This document shows positions 1-17,052 of a stretch of 64,000 nucleotides of DNA, piece after piece. Position 1 is the first letter of the stretch; each line of letters begins with the position of its first letter. The position numbers and the translations under genes are program-made. Under the pieces are notes generated by a model. The model was given only the letters and a program-made list of their open reading frames with translations, was not told where the DNA came from and did no database searches. This stretch comes from Gigantopelta aegis (taxonomy: Eukaryota; Mollusca; Gastropoda; Neomphalida; Peltospiridae). The stretch is from assembly GCF_016097555.1 (NCBI RefSeq), contig NW_024533002.1, forward strand, positions 1-64,000. Direction: 5' to 3'.

Positions 1-600
1 AGCTCTTGTCTTTACCTGGAGGACTTCAGAATTATGGTATAAAGTTTCCTTTATAACACATCAGCTTTGTTATGTGGATTGAAGTCGGAAGTTGTGGATT
101 TGTGTACCCCCAGTTACTATCTAAGAAGAGTTATTTGTTCAATGGTACAAACATAGGGACCAAAAATAAGTTAAAGGTCGGAAAAGACAATATAAAAAAA
201 AAATTGGATTATTTTTAAAAACTTTAAAGTTTTGTTAATAGGATTGAGTGTCTTATTTTTTCTTTACCCCAATTTTTGTTTAAATTTATAAATTTTTTTT
301 GTTACTGTAATCACCTTGTTGATTAAAAAATAGCACAAAAAATGGTTTATCAAATGTTTATTGATCTAACTTTAAATTTGTTTATTTATTTATGTTTTAA
401 AATAGAAATTTCCAAAATACAAGTATGAATTTTTTGTTGTCAAATGTTATTGGGAAATTAAAGTTTAAATGATGATAAATGAAAGGAAAACATTAAACAA
501 TATGTACAATAATATATAATTAATCCTTTTCATTATACACCGATTAAATTTCCAATGTACTTTTGGTTTTTCTATTGTAGTTTCATTTTAAGTGTTATTG
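1..600 (+). pseudogene. Decayed copy of ABCC 3' end and downstream flank
   Basis: Bases 1-230 align by eye to the last two exons of the ABCC4-like gene at 13960-14185: the end of the 'DSDRIMV' exon, the short intron beginning gtataaagtttcc, and the C-terminal exon. The frame is lost, with many substitutions and small deletions. Bases 240-470 follow the 3' flank seen at 14200-14460. After a deletion relative to that copy, 480-575 matches the 80-base repeat unit and the start of the ADAR 3' end near 15235. It is clearly older and more diverged than the other copies in the window. It continues off the left edge. Confidence 0.8.
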
Positions 601-639
601 GGATTGTGAGAGTCTTATGGTAGCACCCTAATGCACCCA

Positions 640-2700
640 ATAAGGAATCATCCTTTTTTCCCTCGGGCAACCCTTAGAACCATGTTAAGAAGTAAAGGCC
701 AGATAATTCCTTACTTTTGTTATGCTACCCATGTTCCATAGCAATGTTATTGAATAAAAACCAAACGAATCCGTTTGTGTTATCCATGGAAACAGATAAA
801 CACTATCACATACCCCCAAAAACCCACCAATGAAAATACGAATATTTATAATAGAGCGGATGATTAATATACATATTTTAAATTTCTTTAAATATCACAC
901 ACCAATTGTTGTTCATTTTAATTTCTTTTATTAATTTGTCTTTGTTTTAATTTAAAACGAACTAATAAAAAAACTTAAATTATTATAACTTTTCTTCGAA
1001 ATTCCATTAATACTTAATAATAGTCCTGGAGTCATCCCTTACTGTCGTGTATATTAACAAAATGTTAAACCATGCTTATACAAAACCAACCTTCTTCGCA
1101 AATTATTCAACATTTGAAATATTCCGTTATTTTGAAAATTCAAAAGTTTGAAATACACTTTGGGGCATGTTCAATTTAGGAAAATGTTTTACTAATAAGG
1201 GATGGCTGCAAAAGCTTTTCTTACCTATTCCTTAGTTTTAATCCTCACCTTTTCTTATGGGTTAAACTTGAGCTGAAATCGAATTTTAATAAACTCAATG
1301 GTTTTGGACAACCGAGGAAATGCAGATTAGCTGCTATGCACTTCCAGTGGTTTCCTTCTTTCTATAATACTTGAACAGTTTTGAAAATTTTATATTTTGA
1401 CCATAATTCAAAAGAGTATAATTTGGATATTCAACTTTTAGGAAATTTTTTAATTAACAGAACCTAATAATGGACTTTTGAGCTGGACAAAAGTTTTCCT
1501 ATTTCCCTTAAGTATTTACCCCCTTTTTCCTTATGGGTTCAACTTGTACGAAATCGAATTTTAAAACATCTAATGGTGTTTGAGACAACTCGAGCTGAAT
1601 TGCAATAATAGTCCTGCTATAGGCATATCACTGAGGTTATTAAAAAATGAATTAATACGGACGGTCCTTATTCATTATTTTTTAATTCACCAACCCATTC
1701 TGATTATTTGTCAGTTGTGCTTGTCCGTTTACTTGTAATTAGCTTTGACTGACGATTATCTAAATAATATTAAATCCTATTCAGCGACTGCAGATGATTT
1801 ATCCCCGAATTACAAACTGGAAAAGGCATGGCTTGGTTTACTGATGAACTAATTGCGTACAAATTTGCTGAATTAACGCAATTTACCATTAACGTATATT
1901 TATATAACCACTTTATCATAAGCCAAAAAGTCATTTTCAGTTATTGGCAAAACAATTTGGAAAATTTATATAATATATATATATAATCATAACTTTATAT
2001 TACTATGGTATATTATCTGTATGTGCATGCACTATTATAATCACACTATTAAAGTGATTGTTTTGCCATTACTAAAATTGCATTAAAGAACATTGTATTG
2101 CTTGTCCATTTTTATATCTTAAGTAAGATAGATTTATATGACTCCTGTATGTTTGTGATAATATAATTGATTAAACAATTGTAGATATAACTCAATTTCC
2201 AATACGGTATGGTGACTTGTTACTAAAAATAAACCTGCCTGCTACCAAAGATCGTTACTTATGCTGACAAGCGCTAAAGGTAGGATACATGTCTCAGCCC
2301 TTTTTCTCATCTAACATGATATTGTATAGACTAAGAGTGGTAGTCAAAAATCTTGAACTTTCCCTTCCCCCTAGGACGGGCCATTCCATCTTGGAATGCT
2401 ATACCATTGTCACAGCCCCCATGCTGATCCTCTGTTAACATAATAACCTGAAGATGTTCTGTCTTCATAAAGGTGAAAATGTGTGAAATCCAATATCCCA
2501 AAACGCTCCTGAATTTTATGTCACATCCGAAGAGACTGTTAGTTCAAAATTATCTTTTTGCACACATCAAGCAATAGCTCTTAAACTTGTGTATTTCTGG
2601 CTTATAAAGTAATCGGGTGCTCGACGAATTTTTTGATAACCGCAAATCCTCAATAACGTACCAACGTGTAAGTCCCTTTTCTGTATACACAATAACTGCT
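640..2700. other. Intergenic, no gene recognised
   Basis: Very AT-rich. No exon-like stretch with a recognisable protein motif was found on either strand. It contains a diverged direct repeat (listed separately), a short hairpin near 1648-1690 (aaaaaatgaattaa against ttcattatttttt) and a short TA run near 1972-1986. Confidence 0.5.
1130..1620 (+). repeat. Diverged tandem direct repeat, about 240 bp x 2
   Basis: Unit A is about 1130-1345 and unit B about 1378-1620. Both carry the same order of landmarks: ttttgaaaatt, ttcaa then ttaggaaa, an (a)aaagcttttc/aaaagttttcc block, ccttatgggtt(a/c)aactt, gaaatcgaattttaa, aatggt(g)ttt and gacaac. The units differ by many substitutions and indels, so this is an old duplication. 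No coding signal is seen. Confidence 0.65.
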
Positions 2701-3119
2701 AGAAACAAGTTTGGACATTGATGACATTAAACAAAAATTTAACTCTTCGTTTTGTAGATAATGAGCAACAATGTCGTTGTGGGGCTTATTTTACGGTCGA
2801 TAATCTTTCTTTGTGTCTTTGACAAGAAGATTGGATATAGATTCCTGGAAAGAAGATCAAAGAGGTGAATACAACAGGAGAGCTGCAAACAATTGTAAAA
2901 GGAATGACAGTAATCTATGCAGGCTATTCCTGACAAAGATAAAGTAAGCATGCATTGCTCCTTGTTATGGTAAAATTTCTCACTCAGGGTCAACACATCC
3001 AGTTTTTGACAATGCATCTGCGATGTTTTCGCAAGATTGTTTGACAACAGTGAAACTAGCCTTCAAATCATTCCTCTTCAAGTTCAACAACCTGCCTCTT
3101 ACTTTTTTTTGATGTTAGT

Positions 3120-3425
3120 GCACTCAATTTAGGAAAGAAGAAAACTACACAGTCACTAAAGCAATTATGGCTATGATCGATGAACTGCACGACATTACCC
3201 TAAAATGCAACTCTTTATACAAAAGATACCTCAAAAACAATACAGGGGTGCTTCAACAAGTTATGGAATTTCGAGAGTTGTCAAACAGTATGAATCCCAA
3301 CTTGTTTAAGTAGACATTGCCGAAGTGCACACTAGAGTATGCAGTGGAGAGTTGGAAAGAAAGTCCACTGCAAGAGTTTGCTCTCAACAACACCAAACCT
3401 CTGTCCTTTTTCATTCAGAATCTGT
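3120..3425 (+). pseudogene. Unassigned decayed coding stretch
   Basis: One frame reads ENYTVTKAIMAMIDELHD and continues through CNSLYKRYLKNN, VLQQVMEFRELSNSMNP to a stop. After it the same frame gives TLPKCTLEYAVESWKESP. The composition is protein-like (charged, helical) and differs from the AT-rich surroundings. I do not recognise the family. It lies upstream of, and in the same orientation as, the FN3-GTPase relic, so it may be part of the same dead gene. No start codon or splice sites could be fixed. Confidence 0.3.
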
Positions 3426-3429
3426 CTGC

Positions 3430-4335
3430 TTGCTGAGAACAAAGAAAAGGAATTGAACACGTGGATCGATTATGACTTCACCTCAAGAAAATTCCAGTAA
3501 TGTACTTTGTACATGTAGTCATGAAATAGAATTGAGTATCCTATAGCTATGACATGCAATTGTTATGTATGCATGTAGGATACAAGTTAGCATATAATTG
3601 ACTGTGTTAACAATTATATGGAAGTTTATTCAATCAATAGTTTTTGTCCAAATAAGTAATGTAACATTTTTAAAGCCACTCTGACCTAAATAAATCGCTT
3701 CAATTATAGTAGAAATATATGTCCCTTTTGCTTTCAGTTGATGCCATGTCATGTATTATAGTATTTTGATAATTAGTTCTTGCATAGCTATATTAGAACT
3801 ATAAAACAGTACTTTAGGTTCTTGATTTGATAACACTACAATATTGTAATAATTAAGACAATTGGTGATAATTAAGACCAACTATGGCACATATGCGAAA
3901 TGGTTCGTTTACTAAATGTTTGTAGTGTAAAAACTATTTTATTTTATTAGCTTACAAGATGTACAGTAACAAAATTAAAAGCTTTAGTGTTTGGCTATTT
4001 TAAATATCTAATATATTTTTTGTTTTCCATTTTATAGAATATAGAATTCATACATTCGTTAGATGATTTGAATGACATGTTAGGGTAATGAGACTATGAT
4101 AGCATTGTCAGCTTAGAATTCACAATATCTGATCAGAGTAATGACACACTACATCTAATGTCTGCCTAACTTGCATTCTCAATCGTCAGATTATGGGGAA
4201 AGACTTGTTCAAAATCTTGGATGGAGGATGAAACACTGAAAGCAGAATTACGATCTATTGTGAAGCCAGTTTAAAAACGTTGGCTACTGGTCCTAGTGAA
4301 CAAGGAAAAAGAAATTATTGTTTCTACCTGTAGTA
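3430..4335. other. Intergenic, no gene recognised
   Basis: AT-rich stretch between the unassigned coding remnant and the FN3-GTPase relic. No protein motif or notable repeat seen. Confidence 0.4.
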
Positions 4336-4339
4336 ACTT

Positions 4340-6620
4340 TAAACACTCTGTGAAGCAGTTGCAGTGATTGTCCAGTATTTTGAAGGCAAGCCTATGAGTT
4401 TTCATCAAACCAGCCCTCCTGGTGAGCCAAAGTTTAAAGAAGTATCTTCAGAAAATGTTCAAGTTTACTGGGAGGAACCTCAAACTGGCAGAGAACATGT
4501 AGAATCATATATGTGTGTCATCAATCAATCAAATAAGGAATTCTTGGTTTACACAAGAGATTGATGGTTAAACAAACATTATGCTACTATTGAGAATCTA
4601 GAGAAGATAGTACTCTTTACAACTTTAAAGTGCAGGCTAAGACCAAATCTGGAATGTCTGAAGAGAGCAAAGAAAGTAGTATTAAAACCAGTCCATACCT
4701 AGAGCTCCTAGCAGCAGGAAAACCATTGTGTAAGAAAGTTACACATGAAAGCGTTCATCTTGTGTGGACAAAGCCAGATCAGGAGCACATTCTGGTTCAC
4801 AGTATGTTGTGCATTATAAGGAAGATAAACAAGGAGTAAAAGACAGTGGAGGAAATAGAAACACATAGTGTTAGTGAAGAGGTTTTACGTTAATAGGCTA
4901 CTCTGTAACATCATATCGTTTTAAAGTTTTTGCCAAGTATAAAAGAAAGTTGTCTGCACCTAGTGATGTTTAGCGATCCCATATCTACTACAAAAGAAAC
5001 CACTTAAAATCCACCATACGAGACAGCTCATGGTCGTATCGTATTAGTATGGAGGAATACCCAACACTTCATCACTTAAGCCAAAAGTATACACAAATGA
5101 CAAGGCAGAATGTATAGCAAAGTCCATTAGGTAGTTTGCCAAATTGCCGTCATTGTCAAGAGGAGAGTTTTACTTAGTGGTTGGCGCAACAGGTGCAAGG
5201 TAAGAGCACACTTATCAATGCAATTACCAATTATGTACTTGGTGTAAAATGGGAAGATAATGTTTTTCGCTTTCAACTTGTATCCAATGAGAAAGGAAAA
5301 TCTCAAGCGCATAGTCAAACAGAGTTGATTACTGCCTATACTTTTCATTGGGCAAAATGGACATTTCCATTCAATTTACTCTCTAACAGTAATTGATACT
5401 CCAGGCTTTGGTGATACACGTGGCCTTGAGCGAGACAGCATATTACCTACTCAAATCACGGAATGTCTTTAGTGGTTTCCTGTAAAGATGGCATCAATCA
5501 TTTTGCATGATATAGGATTTGTTACACAAGCTTCACAAGCTCGCTTAACTCCAACACAGAGGTATAATATTCCACTCAATTTTATCCATTTTTGGCATGA
5601 CATGAAAGACAATGATTTCAGTAATGGCTACATTTGCAGATGGGAGGAAAAACTTCATGTAACTGATGCCATTAAAGAAGCAAAAGCAAATCCCCCTTTC
5701 AATAGAGCTTTCGTTTCAACAACTCTGCTCTTTTTCATCAAGAAGGTGGCAGTGAGATGATGAATGCCATATTTCTTTCCAAAATGTTTTGGGATATGGG
5801 TGTCCAAAAGCTTTGGAACATATTCCTTCATTTGCAAAAGCACAACCAGTCAGTCTTCAACTCACTTTCGTGAAGTATTAACAATCGCCATCACTTAGAA
5901 GCCATACTTGGAAGGGTGCACATAAGAAATAATGCTGCTTTCGCAAAATTGCTGAATCCGTCAAGAGGAAACTTTTTTACAGAAGCACAAATCGGACATT
6001 TTAGCAAATGTAAAGACTTTACTTATAAAGTTAATGTATCAAAAGATAAACTATTGATTGATTACTTGGGAAATGTCACTAACTGTCTGACGGTTTGCAA
6101 CAAAACATGCCATTACCCCTGTTATATAAACAGATGATAACGAAAAATACAAATGCTTTGCTATGGAGAATCAATGTTAACCCACTCGCAGTTTGTGAGC
6201 TTTGTCCAGGAAAATGCTCTTGGAGATGTTCATTTTAAATCGTCCATATCGTATTCGAGACTTTCAGATGACGTAGAAACCCGTACCATTGCAGATCTTA
6301 ACGAACGCTTATGATCAAGCAATAACATGGACAAAATAAGCATGAAGCCATGGTTCTATGCCTTAGAAGACGAGATGTAAAAAAGCGTTTTTGTAAATTT
6401 TGATTGCTATGTTCACAGAAGGTTCGTGAAAATATCAGAACCATTAGATGAGATAGCAACTTTCAAAAAATCCGCTTCCTTGATTTGCATCATCTTGACA
6501 ATCTGATTGAAGGTAGAAACAAAATGGAAAAAAAAAGGAAGGTTATCTTGATCGTATAAAGTATTTTAGTAGAGCAAAACAACAAGCTCAATTTTTGAAT
6601 CAATGAAGAAAATAACTGAT
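4340..6620 (+). pseudogene. FN3-domain P-loop GTPase, degraded
   Basis: Two fibronectin type III modules come first. Module one (about 4390-4690) reads PPGEPKFKEVSSENVQVYW then YNFKVQAKTKSGMSEES. Module two (about 4700-4970) reads VTHESVHLVWTKPDQ then FKVFAKYKR. A GTPase domain follows at about 5160-5450: a P-loop VGATGA-GKSTLINAI with one extra base inside it, then VIDTPGFGDTRGLERD, the Walker B/G3 segment. Further on are TQRYIF, TFADGRK and FRFNNSALF, then a cysteine/histidine-rich part (CNKTCHYPC, CELCPGKCSWRC) near 6080-6240. This order is typical of large FN3-GTPase proteins that are expanded in sponges and fish. More than ten frame breaks and stops were met. Even allowing for assembly indels it looks dead. 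The end near 6620 is approximate. Confidence 0.75.
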
Positions 6621-6639
6621 AAAACATGGGAGTAGTGAA

Positions 6640-7231
6640 GGTCAGAGTTTAAGAATTACCTGCTTCAAACATGTAGAAGTAGTATAATACTGTCACTTTG
6701 AGTGTTATGAAGAAGTGGATTATCCATGTTACCAGTCTTTGTTGATTGCTGGGGAATCATATGGTAAAGAAGAACTTATTAAATTACATTATAGGCAATT
6801 GGGCCCATATTAACCGTTTATGTCAGAGGATTTGAGTCAACAATATGCTTTTGGTAATAGCAAGGTGTGAAAAATAAGGGGGGCGTACTTCAGGTAACAA
6901 TTTACGTACATTACGGCATAGACAGAAAACACATCCGTGTTCAATAATTTTTTTTATTAACACTGTGAAAAACACACGATGCTGTATTATATCTATTTGG
7001 ATTTTTTTATCCACACATGTCAATATTTATTTTTGAATTAGTGTATAGAGATACTTTTTAAATACACATTTTCCATGCTTTTAAAGTATCACACAGTCCG
7101 TTGAATTCAAATTAGAGTCAGTGGGTGTGTCACAATATGCTATTCTTAAGTGAAAAAATAATAGACACTTTTGGGGACTATGTCCTTCTAGATCTTAATA
7201 ATTTATAGTGGACACTCCCATAGTTTGTTAC
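6640..7231. other. Intergenic; upstream region of ABCC copy 1
   Basis: No coding exon recognised. It would hold the promoter of the downstream ABCC copy. The 5' flank shared by copies 3 and 4 (with its CACGTG) is not recognisable here. Confidence 0.35.
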
Positions 7232-14185
<6,954 letters not shown>

Positions 14186-15232
14186 TTTTACTATAGAACT
14201 TTCAAGTTTTGTTCTCAATTATGATATATTGATGTGTCTTATTTTTTCTTTTGCTCCAATTTTTGTTTAAAATTTATATTTTTTTAGATTACTGTACATC
14301 ACCATTTGTTGATTAAAAAATCAGCATCAACCAATATGGTTTATCTAACATGTTATTGATCTAACATATCTAACATGTTTATTTATTCATGTTTTAAAAT
14401 AGAAATCTACCAAAATACTATATAGTGAGTGTAATATTTGTATGTCAAACTGTTATTAGGGAAATTCAAAGTCTTATAATGTACCTTGTCACAGCAAATA
14501 TGGACTCTTGTGTAGCAGTTTGTGGCTGCACAAACTATTCATTGGATTCACCAAAATTTTATTTGCTAACAAAGATGCCCTACCCTTCCTTGTTACTACA
14601 GTGCAAACATAAGAAGGAAGTAGACTTTATTGTGCATACAGATTAAGGTGGCTATTGTCTAGCTAATGAGATGTTATACAGAGTGTCATGACTCTATACA
14701 ATGTCTGCTTAATTTAAAATATAACAATCATAATCTTTAATAGGTGGCCATATAATTTGCTAAACATGAACCTGATGCATTTATTGTAATAGACTAGTTC
14801 AAGGTTCTTTTCTAATTCATAGGAATAACACAAGTTCATTGCCTTATATTCTCACTAACATTCATGTACTAACTCATCTCTTTATTGAATTCAATTTGTT
14901 AATATTATCATGATGTTGCTAAGCAACCCTAAATTCAATTTTAGTTTCTATATTGTAAACAAACGTGTTACTAAACTACATGTATCAACAATCTAATTTT
15001 CAAAATAAACACACACAAATGTTTATGATGACATAAATCATTTATAGCTATTTTAAGGAAAAGCATGTAAACAATATATTGTACAATATTATACATGTAA
15101 TGCCTTGCTTTCATTATACACGTGATTACATTTTAAGTAAAAGCGTGTAAAAAATATATTGTACAATATTATACATGTAATGCCTTTATTTCATTATATA
15201 TATGATTACATCTGTCAGTGATACTTTTGGTT
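14186..15232. other. 3' flank between ABCC copy 1 and ADAR-like gene
   Basis: No gene recognised. The whole stretch is repeated almost unchanged at 39246-40375 and, in decayed form, at 240-575. A short open frame around 14425-14646 exists in both recent copies but matches nothing I know. Its tail (cttccttgttactac...aagaaggaa) also resembles intron sequence at 7795-7860, so it is probably repeat-derived. The 80-base tandem repeat is listed separately. Confidence 0.6.
15051..15210 (+). repeat. 80-bp tandem repeat, 2 units
   Basis: Two adjacent units (15051-15130 and 15131-15210), each starting ttttaag(g/t)aaaagc and containing aatatattgtacaatatt and a tcattata(c/t)a...gattaca end. They lie just after the ADAR-like gene's stop. 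The duplicated locus at 40110-40348 has three units, and the old copy at about 480-560 has one. Confidence 0.9.
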
Positions 15233-16621
15233 TCATTGATTTATTGTGAAGTCATTTTGCCCTCTAGATCTTGTCTGAATCCATGGACCTAAATAGTCAC
15301 TGTAGTGTCTGCGAAGTATTTGTTTGACAGACTGATACTCACTAGCTAATCCTTTAATGAAAGCATAACTGTCATTGCCAGTAAAACATAGTTTTGTTAT
15401 AGGAATACCACTTTCCATAATTTTGTGTGATAAAGGATATTGAAACAAATATAACCATTTCTTCAACATTTCATGCTTACAGAGACGAGAAGGAGACCCA
15501 CCTTGAGCACAACCAATAGAGGTATCAATCACTTCCAGCATTACACCTTCCCACCAGTTCAAAGAATATGATGAACTTTGCTTAGCTTGTTCATATGTAG
15601 AAGTGTTTGCTTTCCCAACCAAAGGTGCTGATGCCCTGTATGATTCTGGAAAGGCTTCATTTTCTTGAACAGCTTCAACACGAACATACATAGCTCTTGC
15701 CATATGTTCATAGTTGTAATTTTTGCCTACAACAATTGACTTAAAGAAAATAGGCTTAACAAGAGAGAGAGGAGACTTCCCTGTACACCTGTTTACATTC
15801 CATGAAGCCATCTTATCACTACAAGACATTATCACCATACGGTGATCATTTTGATGTCTTTCAGCTAACACAGATCCTTCTCCCTCATCAATTTTACATC
15901 GGACTTACCCCTTTTGGTTCGTCCTGTGTGTCCATCAGGTTGTACCCCCAAGCCAATGGGCATAAAAACCCTTGCATCTCCACAGGGTGCAGTACTGACA
16001 TACATATGAATGAGATACCATGCTTGATAATGTACTTTCCAGATGAAGGTGCCAGTTGAAATATAGAATCATTCGTGGCAATTTTCAAACAAAGGCTTAG
16101 TTGTTGGTAGAGATATCTCTGAAATGCACGCTTTACAATCACTTCACCATGACAATCATTTACTGTCATTCCGGGGATCATATTTCGACTTGAAATGCAT
16201 TTTTTGTACAGTACCTAATGCAACCACATTCATACTAGTGTCTCCACTACCCCTTTTCTTAACTACAATAGCAGCTAAAACTTTACGCATTGCTGCTGCA
16301 TTCTCTCTACTAGCTGATACTTCATTGTATTTCTTCTCTACTTTCCTTTCTATCTCGTCTGCCTCACAGCTATCAATTGTAGTGACGCATTCCTTCAAAT
16401 GATTTAAAGCCATCACTGCAACTCCTTTCTTAGTACTTCTTTTGTTGATTCTTCCATCTTGTTCAAATTTACGTCCCCAAACTTTAACTTGATAACGAAA
16501 GACCGTTGATTGTCTGCGAAAACACGTTGAAGTAGTCCTGACCCACAGTTATAAACTTGCGACAAATCTTCACAAACTCCACACCTGGGTAGTTTTGTTC
16601 CAGTTCTTGAACTGGATCCAT
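15233..16621 (-). CDS. ADAR-type RNA adenosine deaminase with one dsRBD
   Basis: Double-stranded RNA adenosine deaminase family; such enzymes convert A to I. The ATG at 16621 starts MDPVQELEQNYPG. A dsRNA-binding domain follows, whose C-terminal half reads KVWGRKFEQDGRINKRSTKK then GVAVMALNHLKE. The deaminase domain begins VVALGTGTKC and has NDCHGEVIVKRAFQRYL (zinc ligand H, catalytic E), FHMYVSTAPCGDARVF (second zinc ligand), MSCSDKMASWN (third zinc ligand) and SRLCKHEMLKKW near the C terminus. It ends NDFTINQ. The dsRBD, NDCH motif and CKH segment fit ADAR better than ADAT1, which lacks a dsRBD; ADAD is the other alternative. The usual HAE is HGE here and in the duplicate. Frame shifts occur in the dsRBD and after GKS (one base short of the duplicate). 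It is convergent with ABCC copy 1 and divergent from glycerate kinase. Confidence 0.8.
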
Positions 16622-17052
16622 TTACTTTCTAGGATTCAGTCCTCCTCCACAACTAAAGTTTAATTTATGTTATGATCAGGGGGAGTGGCTGGTTATGTCT
16701 AATTACACAGAGGTTTGAGGAGAATACTACACATTCCAAGAACACCATATAGGAGGTATATTAGTTGATAACTGCTTTCAATAAAGGTTTTTGGTTGTAA
16801 TGTACATCTTACTGGATAAGAAGATTTGGATTGTTGACTGTTTGTGTCAGGGCAACGAGCCTAGCTCTTACTAAATGTACATATCTTAAATTTCTATGAA
16901 CATTCACAAAGACAGTGTTTGTTATGTTGTCAAAAAATGTTCATGATGTGTGTGTCTTTGGTTGTACTCCCAAATTAGTTAATTTTTATTGAGAAAGTGT
17001 GTTTTAATAATCTTGGTTTATAATATTGTATTATATATAGTATTATTATAGG
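16622..17052. promoter_or_regulatory. Shared divergent upstream region (ADAR-like / glycerate kinase)
   Basis: The 431 bases between the two opposing ATGs hold no coding sequence, so both promoters should lie here. No TATA box or specific factor site can be assigned with confidence. Either 5' UTR could contain an unseen intron. Confidence 0.45.

Noticed and set aside
2739-3047. Reverse-strand open frame of 102 codons
   Set aside because: Composition looks like non-coding AT-rich DNA, with no motif and no splice context; it lies antisense to a region with weak forward coding signal.
14425-14646. Open frame of 73 codons in the ABCC 3' flank, present also in the duplicate at 39500-39700
   Set aside because: No family resemblance, the frame is not kept in the duplicate, and part of it resembles intron sequence at 7795-7860; probably repeat-derived.
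15802-16402. Forward-strand open frames across the ADAR-like gene (and at 40942-41541)
   Set aside because: Antisense shadows of a conserved deaminase reading frame on the other strand.
15233-16621. Calling the deaminase ADAT1 (tRNA-specific)
   Set aside because: A dsRBD half-domain upstream and the NDCH/CKH segments fit ADAR better; ADAT1 has no dsRBD.
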